This document shows, in pieces, positions 10,945 to 19,900 of a stretch of DNA of 64,000 nt. The position numbers were made by a program, and so were the translations under genes. The stretch spans positions 687,001-751,000 of the forward strand of contig CAJNDS010001558.1 of the NCBI GenBank assembly GCA_905221605.1. The letters are read 5' to 3'. Every line of letters begins with the position of its first letter. The stretch's first letter is position 1. Below the pieces are notes generated by a model. The model saw nothing but the letters and a program-made list of their open reading frames with translations, had not been told where the DNA came from and made no database searches. The stretch comes from Symbiodinium natans. Taxonomy: Eukaryota; Sar; Dinophyceae; Suessiales; Symbiodiniaceae.

Positions 10945-11094
10945 CTGGGCTGTCTATGGGGTTAGGGTTTAGGGTTTCGGGTTGAGGGTTTAGGGTTTCG
11001 GGTTTAGGATTTAGGGCTGGGTTTGGAGCTGACAACATGATGGCACGTTGAGCTTGAGAGTATGACCGCTGCAAGACCGACGTACTTACACGAA

Positions 11095-11271
11095 AGAAAA
11101 TGGCGATACAAGCGTGACTCTCAAGAACAGCCGAAGAGACGTAGTATAACTGGGATAAGTCCATTCCAGCGTCGTGGTGGAGGTTGTCACCTCCACCGGG
11201 ACCCACACAGCAACGTAGGCAGTACCGCCATAGAAGGCCATGCAAGTGACCTTCACAGCATCGTAGTACAC
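11095..11271 (-). CDS. Candidate exon, 3' limit uncertain
   Basis: Minus strand GGCCCAG|GTG TAC TAC opens a reading frame of about 59 codons beginning VYYDAVKVTCMAFYGG and continuing VPVEVTTSTTTLEWTYPS. Several internal AG|G sites make the true acceptor ambiguous. A Thr-rich extracellular segment is suggested. It is the first exon-like segment downstream (in the minus direction) of the non-LTR element. Confidence 0.4.
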
Positions 11272-11335
11272 CTGGGCCAAAGTACAAAGCACAAGTCGAG
11301 CGAACCATGAGCACCCTCCCGTAAACAAAGTCCGG

Positions 11336-11338
<3 letters not shown>

Positions 11339-11392
<54 letters not shown>

Positions 11393-11440
11393 CATATATG
11401 TATATATATATATGTATTGATACATATATACGTCAAGCCC
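11339..11440. repeat. Microsatellites (CA)n and (TA)n
   Basis: About 17 CA units run directly into AT-rich TA/TATG repeats. Open frames across it (runs of VCVCVC or IYIYIY) are artefacts. Confidence 0.93.
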
Positions 11441-12440
11441 TATAGGGTGATAAGGTTCTATCATATAGGTAATGCAGGAACCTTAAACCTAAACCTGTAA
11501 ACTTTATAGGGTTCAATGGTTCAGTAAGGTCTGGGCATGTATACCTTCAGCGCCCTTTAATGAGGGTTAAAACCTTTGCACCTTTTAGAGCCCTACTATT
11601 CAAAAAGACACAGGCAGAACATTCATGGCGGTAACATAATAAAACCTTTTCACAACCAATGGCCCTTTTTAAGCCCGTACATAAATTCTACTAATGAATC
11701 CAGTCTTTTCTTATTATGCAACAGGACATCGTTTACTAGTATTACCAAAAGCCTCTACTTTACTCTTTTAAAGGGCGTTTAACTTCACGATAATGAACTT
11801 TTAACTTCATTATGATATACTTCTTTCTCTTAATTCATCCCTTAAACCTTAACTCTGTAGTGTTTGAAGGTTAGGGTTTAGATTCAATTGCCGGCTTAGC
11901 TTTAAATGCCTACATCTTAAACCCAACCTTAACCCGGTAGGGCTTAAAGGTTAAGGCTTAATCATATAGGGTCTCGGGGCTCCTCTTTAAAACCCTAACC
12001 CCTTAACCGATAGGGTATAAGAGAATAAGCCTTCAAACAAAAACATGGAGCTCGGCAAAGCGGAAGGTAGGGCAGGCGGGGGAGGGGGGTGGGGTGGCCT
12101 GGCTATGTTGGAGGACCCCGCCCCCACCCCCCCGTCTATAAGCAAACTTAATGCTCATAAGCAATGTGTTGTGTGACAAAAACTCTTTCCAATCAAGATT
12201 GAGTATGCAGATTACCAACTCAGACATATAAGATTGAGTATGCAGATTACCAACTCATACATATTTTAGCTGCCTAAACCTTAAACCCTTAAGGTTTAAA
12301 CTCTATGGGCTTACGTGGGTTACAATGCCTAAATCTTGGAGTCTAAACCTTTAAAAAAACCAAAACCCCATAGGGTTTAAAGGGTAAGAAACTTAAGATT
12401 ACAAGGATTCGGACGCGGATCTTGGGGGGGGGGGAGCATA
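11441..12440. other. AT-richer unique stretch, no gene seen
   Basis: About 1 kb of noticeably lower GC with degenerate TTAAACC/GGTTTAA motifs and a locally duplicated 30-bp segment around 12200-12260 (AGATTGAGTATGCAGATTAC occurs twice). No convincing exon or RNA gene. It precedes a CCCTAAA array that abuts the non-LTR element. Confidence 0.6.
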
Positions 12441-12692
12441 TCTCATGAAACCCTAAACCCTAAACCCTAAACCCTAAACCCTAAACCCTGAACCCTAAAC
12501 CCTAAACCCTAAACCCTAAACCCTAGGCGCTGGCTCTCAGGGTGTAGTTTCCTTAGGGTCCACCCTAGCCCAGCCCAAAGTGCGGCACTCTTTTGAGTGC
12601 CCACGGTCGCGGTCTTCATCGTGAACCTTGTGTACTACGACCTCGCGCACTTCCAGGTCCGGGGACACTTAGCTGCTGATTTCTAAGCCTCT

Positions 12693-14078
12693 GTGCCACC
12701 CACGCATTGCTGCCCATTTGACGGCCTCTGCGGATTTTCATTTTGGTTGTGCATGCGCTTTTTTTGGTACGTGGTAATCCTCTTCGCTTGTTTGGGAGAG
12801 GATAGATACGCACAAGACGGCCAGCAGGATAGAACCCAGCTGGCACCGAAGAGCCCGGAGGCTGCGTACACGTGCCCGTACAGTCTTGCGGACAATTCCA
12901 CTACTGGCTCGCAGCAAAGAGACAGTACAGCGTGCAATTTCCAGGCTGCAACAGCACCACAGCAAGCCCGAGATTGCTTTCCGCACTCAGAAGCAACTGG
13001 CCCTGGGCAACATGGAGGCCAAGTCTTGGAGGTGCAGTACGTGCCACCAACAGAACAAGTTGTACAAAACTATTGTGGCAAGTGCGGACATCACTGGCAG
13101 GAGGCCATTGGGGCCACTGCCAGTTATTGGACGCCTCAGACACCCGCCCCGTGGAGAGGAGACAGAGTAGACAACACGGGACGACACGGAGCTTCCCCGC
13201 GGCGCAGGGCACCGAAGTCACCCCGGCGCCCAGGCAAAGGAGCTGGACAGCACGTGACAGAGTCGGTTGCGGGACCGGCAAAAGGCAAGAGCAAGGTGAC
13301 AGGAAAGGGTGCGGTCGAGGAAGCCAAGCAGCCACCGTCACTTGCAGCACTGCCCGAGCCGCCACCGACGACCATAGCAGTGCCGCCAAGAAGCGGGCTA
13401 CCAGCAACACCGCCAACCAGCAGTACGACCTCGGAGCGCAAGCTGCTGGAGGCACTGGTGGCGCACATGGGCCCCACCACGGAGCTACCGCCAGAGTTGG
13501 CTCAGCAGTTAGAGCACTACCGTGTCGAAGACGAGAAAGCGCAGAGCCGCGAGCTACACAGAATCGTGGCCAGGCAAGCAGAAGCGAAGCGGGAGCTTGG
13601 CAAACTGCGCACAGAAAGAGCCACCTTCTGTACAGGATGGAACCAGTACATACAGGACCTTCTGGGGTTGGTGGCGCAACAGACGGAAGAACGTGCACAA
13701 GCCCTACAGGCCTACGACGCTGCCGAAGAGAATTGGACGCAACGCTTTGTGGAAACTTCGAAGCAGCTTGCCAGACTTGCTGCCGACAAGGCAGCGCCGG
13801 ATGGTGTGATAGATCTCGAAACCGAAGAGGACGCCATGGAAGTATCAGAAGCAGCTGTGGCAGATGCAGCAGAAGAGGAATCCAAACGCATTGCCGCCAG
13901 GGAGGCGCGGCAAACGGCGCTGGAGAAGCAACAAGCGACTCTGGTGCAGGCCCTTCATGCTGCCAAGGAAATTACAGCTGGCGCGGAAAGGGAAAGGACC
14001 CCCCGACGACGAGGACACGAAGGCAAGGAGCCCGAGATGAGCAAGGGCGCCGAGGATGCCAAGTCAGTCCCCAGCTAA
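12693..14078 (+). CDS. LINE ORF1 protein, coiled-coil with zinc-ribbon-like motif
   Basis: This 461-residue frame starts at the first ATG after a short leader. Visible features: a hydrophobic N-terminus; a possible metal-binding motif near residue 130 (YCGKCGHHW); a basic Pro/Lys-rich middle (about 170-250); and a long heptad-rich, Glu/Arg/Ala-rich helix from about 265 to 440 containing LEHYRVEDEKAQSRELHR and KELGKL-like repeats, strongly suggestive of a coiled coil. The C-terminus is charged. LINE ORF1 proteins typically trimerise through coiled coils and bind element RNA; that role is inferred. The frame stops at TAA while the next coding region continues in another frame. Confidence 0.75.
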   Translation: MPPTHCCPFDGLCGFSFWLCMRFFWYVVILFACLGEDRYAQDGQQDRTQLAPKSPEAAYTCPYSLADNSTTGSQQRDSTACNFQAATAPQQARDCFPHSEATGPGQHGGQVLEVQYVPPTEQVVQNYCGKCGHHWQEAIGATASYWTPQTPAPWRGDRVDNTGRHGASPRRRAPKSPRRPGKGAGQHVTESVAGPAKGKSKVTGKGAVEEAKQPPSLAALPEPPPTTIAVPPRSGLPATPPTSSTTSERKLLEALVAHMGPTTELPPELAQQLEHYRVEDEKAQSRELHRIVARQAEAKRELGKLRTERATFCTGWNQYIQDLLGLVAQQTEERAQALQAYDAAEENWTQRFVETSKQLARLAADKAAPDGVIDLETEEDAMEVSEAAVADAAEEESKRIAAREARQTALEKQQATLVQALHAAKEITAGAERERTPRRRGHEGKEPEMSKGAEDAKSVPS

Positions 14079-14109
14079 GCCTGCGGCCGAGCCGCAAGGG
14101 ACCCCGCAG

Positions 14110-15775
14110 GCATGCTACTCCAGATGGTGGGAAATCATCTGTTGAGTACGAGAAGCTGAGACGCGTGGCCACTCCACGGCACTCAGTTTGTGACGAGGAC
14201 AACTATGTGCACCCTGCGAGAGCAGAGACCATAGCTTTGGTCCTCTCCTACCAGGTCAAGTTCCAGGACATTGGTTTTGACTTGACAGAATTTGCAGACC
14301 CCAGGCGTCCCGAGGAAGACGCCGGTGCGGGCAGTGCAGAACGCAGTCCAGTGAACCGGAGCTCGGTGCATCCGGAGGCAACGGAGATCGCCTGTAGATC
14401 CTTTCATGATGGGGCCTGTGTTGATCCGGGATTGATCTTCGTTGAAATCGGATGCCAGGGGACGAACGGTTTGCCGGGTCATGATGTTGGAGTTTACCAG
14501 AAGCAGCATCACTTCCCTCTTCAAGTCCTTTTTGTTGAACAGGATGCTAGTCGCGTGTGTATAGAGGCGGATGATTGTACAGTTTTTGACTGTGTGGACA
14601 AGGGGTCTCCTCCAACTATCCCAAACCTGAAGGCTTTGGAAAACAAACACCGTAGGCAGGTTAACAGGGTTGTTAAGGAGTGGGAGTCCATTGCACAGCG
14701 TGAAAACGGCCTATCCGTCGAGGACGGTGCCCTGCCGAACCTCGGGTTAGGCGACGTTCCCTTCGCCGTTCCATGCCTTCCATGTGCACAGCAGAACGGC
14801 CAACAGCTGGACGCGCCCAAGCCTCCAGGTCCCCATCCCGCCAACGGGTCAGCAGGACAACTCAACACTGCCCATCGACTCAGCATGGATCAGGTGCTCA
14901 AGGACCCAGACCCCCATCCGGCCAGCCGGTCGGCAGGACTCCGGGTGCATCAACTCAGCACGCGTCAGGCTGCAGGTCAGGTGCCCAAAGTCCCAGACCC
15001 TAATCAGGTGCATAAACTCAGCACGCGTCAGGCTGCAAGTCAGGTGCAGGTCGAGGATCCACATCCGGCCAGCCGGTCGGCAGGACTCCACATGCATCAA
15101 CTCAGCACGCATCAGGCTGCCGCTCAGGTGCAAGTCCCAGACCCCCATCCGGCCAGCCGGTCGGCAGGACTCCAGGTGCATCAACTCAGCACGCGTCAGG
15201 CTGCAGGTCAGGTGCAGGTCTCAGACCCACATCCGGCCAGCCGGTCGGCAGGACTCCACATCCATCAACTCAGCACGCACTACGCTGCAGGTCAGGTGCA
15301 GGTCCCAGACCCCCATCCGCCCAACCGGTCGGCAGGACTCCAGGCGCATCCACTCAGTGCGCGTCAGGCGGCAGGTCAGGTCCCCCATCCGACCAGCCAG
15401 TCGGCAGGACTCCAGGTGCATCAACTCAGCACGCATGAGGTGCAGGTCCAAGACCAGGTGCATCAACTCAGCACACCTGCTGGTCAGGAGCAGGTCACAG
15501 ACCCCCATCCGGCCAACCGATCGGCAATACTCCAGGTGCATCCACTCAGTGCGCGTCAGGCTGCAGGTCAGGTCCCCCATCCGGCCAGCCGGTCGGCAGG
15601 ACTCCAGGTGCATCAACTCAGCACGCGCGAGGCTGCAGGTCAGGTGCAGGTCCCAGACCCCCATCCGGCCAACCGGTCGACAGAACTGCAGGTGCATCCA
15701 CTCAGCGGGCGTCAGACGGCAGGTCAGGTCCCCCATCCGACCAGCCGGTCGGCAGGACTCCAGGTGCACGCATGA
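14110..15775 (+). CDS. LINE central open region (frame +2) leading into the 28-residue repeats
   Basis: From about 14110 the second plus frame looks coding (YEKLRRVATPRHSVCDEDNY, then LKALENKHRRQVNRVVKEW) up to about 14830, where it enters the tandem repeat read as HQLSTRQAAGQVQVPDPHP. The same frame is open back to 12872, but that part is the out-of-frame shadow of ORF1. I do not recognise a domain. It may be the C-terminal part of ORF1 or the N-terminal part of ORF2, separated from each by frame changes. Confidence 0.5.
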
Positions 15776-16950
15776 GGTGCAGGTCCAAGACCAGGTGCAT
15801 CAACTCAGCACGCATCAGGCTGCAGGTCAGGAGCAGGTCACAGACCCCCCATCCGGCCAACCGGTCGGCAATACTCAGGTGCATCCACTCAGTGCGCGTC
15901 AGGCTGCAGGTCAGGTCCCCCATCCGGCCAGCCGGTCGGCAGGACTCCAGGTGCATCAACTCAGCATGCACGAGGCTGCAGGTCAGGTGCAGGCGCGTCA
16001 GACGGCAGGTCAGGTCCCCCATCCGACAAGCCGGTCGGCAGGACTCCAGGTGCATCAACTCAGCACGCATGAGGTGCAGGTCCAAGACCAGGTGCATCAA
16101 CTCAGCACGCATCAGGCTGCAGGTCAGGAGCAGGTCACAGACCCCCATCCGGCCAACCGGTCGGCAATACTCCAGGTGCATCCACTCAGTGCGCGTCAGG
16201 CTGCAGGTCAGGTCCCCCATCCGGCCAGCCGGTCGGCAGGACTCCAGGTGCATCAACTCAGCATGCACGAGGCTGCAGGTCAGGTGCAGGCGCGTCAGGC
16301 GGCAGGTCAGGTCCCCCATCCGACCAGCCGGTCGGCAGGACTCCAGGTGCATCAACTCAGCACGTATGAGGTGCAGGTCCAAGACCAGGTGCATCAACTC
16401 AGCACACCTGCTGGTCAGGAGCAGGTCACACACCCCCATCCGGCCAACCAGTCGGCAGGAGTGCATCCACTCAGTGCGCGTCAGGCTGCAGGTCAGGTCC
16501 CCCATCCGACCAGGTCGGCAGGACTCCAGCTGCATCAACTCAGCACGCATGAGGTGCAGCTCCCAGACCCCCATCTGGCCAGCCGGTCGGCAGGACTCCA
16601 GGTGCATCAACTCAGCGCACCTGCTGGTCAGGAGCAGGTCACGGACCCCCATCCGGCCAACCGGTCGGCAGCACTCCAGGTGCATCCACTCAGTGCGCGT
16701 CAGGCTGCAGGTCAGGTCCCCCATCCGACCAGCCGGTCGGCAGGACTCCAGGTGCATCAACTCAGCACGCGTGAGGCTGCAGCTCAGGTGCAGGTCCCAG
16801 ACCCCCATGTGCATCAACTCAACACAGCAGTCAGTCAGCACGCGTCAGGCTGCAGGTCAGGTCCCCCATCCGACCAGCCGGTCGGCAGGACTCCAGGTGC
16901 ATCAGGCTGCAGGTCAGGCGGCGGCAAGTCAGGTGGTAGGTGAACTGCAG
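14830..16950 (+). repeat. Coding tandem repeat, 84-bp unit (28 codons) with shortened variants
   Basis: The basic unit is 84 bp and begins near CAGGTGCATCAACTCAGCAC. About 25-30 units or partial units follow, many shortened by blocks lacking the CAGGTCCCAGACCCC part. All three plus frames and long minus frames stay open over much of the block. A run of six C instead of five near 15845 moves the dominant peptide from frame +2 to frame +3. The block lies between ORF1 and the enzymatic part of ORF2. Confidence 0.93.
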
Positions 16951-19900
16951 GTGCATCACGCAGACAACCAACCACCCAGCACAGATACATCAGGTTGCAG
17001 GTCAGGTGCCCGATGTGTCAGATCTCCCTACAGCTATCCGCTCTGCAGGACTCCAGGTGCATCAGGCTTAGGTGCCCACAGTGCTAGGTCTCCAGGCGCA
17101 TCAGGCGGCAGGTCAGGTATGCAAGGTCAATCCAACTGCCCGGTCAGCGTACGTTCATCAGGCTGTAGTACCAGGTCTCGAGCAGGCAGCAGGACTCCTG
17201 GCGCATCAGGATGCAGGTCATTCTGTGACATGCCCGTACCTTTAGGCAAAAGGAAGCATACCCCTTCCACTCCGCCCAAAACTCTGTCACTGCACAACCT
17301 TGTCAGCCCCCCGCGGCCGCCGCTGCCTCCTGGCACTGAAAGCCGGCTCATTACAGGAGTACACCCCGACATGATTTGGACTGTGTCCCAGGGCATCAAC
17401 ATCTCAGACTACTGCCAGGCCATGCCACCCTCGAAACACATCCACCCTACTGCCAGAACATTTGTCGGCCTTCTGCCTAAACATAACAAACTCGACCGGG
17501 TTGAAGCACTCATGTTCTACGTGGACGGGGCCTATTGGCCTACGTCCGGTAGGGGGGCTTGGGCTGTTGCTGCGGTAGGCTGGATTCAGGGTAAATGGCG
17601 TTGGGTAGGCTACTTAACTGGTGAGCTCACTGACGAAATATGGGGCCCTGGGGAAAGATCAGCTTTTCAGCCTGAACTCTGCGCACATCTGGTCGCGCAG
17701 ACCACAGCCATCGCGGCGGGCGTGCCATTCACCTTGACTTATGACTCGACGTCAGCAGCTGACTGTGCCTGTGCCCTCTCTGCCTGCCGCGCAGATTACG
17801 CCCTCACTGAGGCCATGGTCACTACTTTTGCCATGCTGACATCTACAGGTCAGGTCAGAGGCTACCAGCACACAAAGAGCCACCAAGGTCATCCAGGCAA
17901 CGAGCTAGTTGACTCCCTTGCCACGGCATGCCTGGCTGAGGTGCTGCCCCCAGAAGGCAGCTTGGCCCCATTCCTCTTCACTGCCATTCACTGCCCCGAG
18001 TTTTCCTGGCTTTGGCTGTCAACCGTGCACCATTACAGCAGCTGGCCAACCATTGGCCCAGATGGGATCACGGAGCCCAGCCAACCGCAAGGCTTATGTA
18101 TGCATGTTGCATCACCGAGCAGATGGGCGCCCGCTGACACCAGCACAATTGAGCCGCAGCAGTTTCGCCTCGACGTGTGCATTGCATCCTACAACGCCAT
18201 GACCCTGGCTTCTGCGTTGCAACGTCAATGTGTGCACCAGGCCATGAAAAGTTTAAAAATCGGGGTATTGGGCCTGCAAGAGACTCGAGAAGACACCGAG
18301 CCATTGGTTGTTAGGCAGGGAGTTTGGAGGTTTGCTAGCAAGGGTGAGCATGGGCAACTAGGTTGCCAACTGTGGGTTGACTCCACTCGGCCCGCTGGAT
18401 TCACCGCTTCGGGCGACAGCGTTCCATGGCAGCTTGACACCTTCGCCGCACGTTTCATGCACCCACGTCTCCTCCTCATCTCTGGCCAATTTGGCAGCAT
18501 CAAGTGTTTGTTTATAGTCGGCCACGCTCCGACCTCCACGTCCCCGGACGAGGTCATCAATGCGTGGTGGGACTTGCTGCGTGAGCAGGTCAACCGCCAC
18601 ATTGCGGGACACGTGCCACTGTTCATGCTTGACGCGAACGCACGCTTCGACAAATCGGAGGAGCCGACCGGACTAAACGCTCACCGTCTGGCCGCTTGCC
18701 TCGAGGCCTGGCATCTTGCGCGAACACCTGCCTGGGACAACGGACACGCCATCACCACGTGGCGGTCACCGAACGGCAAGCAGGCGTGTCTTGACTACGT
18801 CTGTGTACCGGCGGACTGGCAGGTTGGACTCAACCGCCCCAGCACACACGACATTTTAGATGTTAATGCCGGTATTGACCACAAACTACTAAAGGTTTCT
18901 GTAGCGGCCAGCTTAATTGTCGCGCGCAAAGCTCGGTTGACCAGACTGGATGTTGAGGCCATCCACTCGCCTGCTGGGCGCATTGAATTGCAGCGCATCC
19001 TCAACCAGGCGCCACAGGTTCCATGGGAGGTCGATGTAGATGACCATCTGCATGTGCTCAACTGCTACCTTAACAGTGCCATCGCGCAATCTTTCGTGCG
19101 GCCGCGAGAGGCCGCCCGCTCGCCGGTCCTGTCACATCACACCATGACCTGCCTTCAACAGCGAAGAGCTGCCCGTTTCGTGCACCGATGTCGTAGGCAA
19201 AGGCTGGAAAGGCTACAGGCGTACATCTACTTCATGGCTTGGCGAGAAGCATGTGGCCACGGCCAAAGCAGGCAGCTGCAACACGCAAGCGCCCGCCAGC
19301 AACGGCGCAACCTGCAAAAAAAGCTTGCTGAGCATTTCCTGCGCATGCGTGAGCTCAACAAGGAGCTAAAGCGAACCCATCAGAGGGACCAGGCCGTTTT
19401 CGCTCGACAGATGTACCAAGACGCTAGGGCCAAAGGGCCGCGCCATTTGGCACATGTCCTGCGTGCTGTGCTACGCACCGGAAGACGCTACAAAGCACCG
19501 CGGATGGCGCCCGTTCTCGAGATAGACGGGCAGATGGAACAAGACGCTGCTCGAGTCGCCCTGGCATTCGGGGACCACTTCGCCAAGGCAGAAAGGGCAA
19601 CTTCGCGCCAGCTCCAAGAGGTCTTGCTGGAAAAGCGGGCCCAGGCCAGGCCTGCTGAAGAGGTCGACCTCCACTCGGCCCCTACTCTTGCCCAGCTCAC
19701 ACGTGCGTTTGCTTCCATGCCCGCGCGTCGGGCACCCGGCCTCTCTACTTTGCCCCCCGACATTTACTGCCGAGCGCCTTTGCAAATGGCCCTCGCACAT
19801 ATGCCACTCATGCTAAAACTTGCAGCCCGGGACGTCGCCCCCATGTTGTGGTCCGGCAGCATTGCCATTCCAATGGCTAAGCCCAACAAAGCCCACCATG

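Noticed and set aside
12872-14100. The first 410 codons of the long +2 frame in the LINE as a protein
   Set aside because: It overlaps ORF1 in another frame and is Arg/Cys/Ser-rich as expected from a GC-rich shadow; the +3 frame has the coherent coiled coil.
15221-16841. Long minus-strand open frames over the LINE repeat block
   Set aside because: They arise because the 84-bp unit lacks stops on the minus strand too; the enzymatic ORF2 downstream fixes the coding strand as plus.
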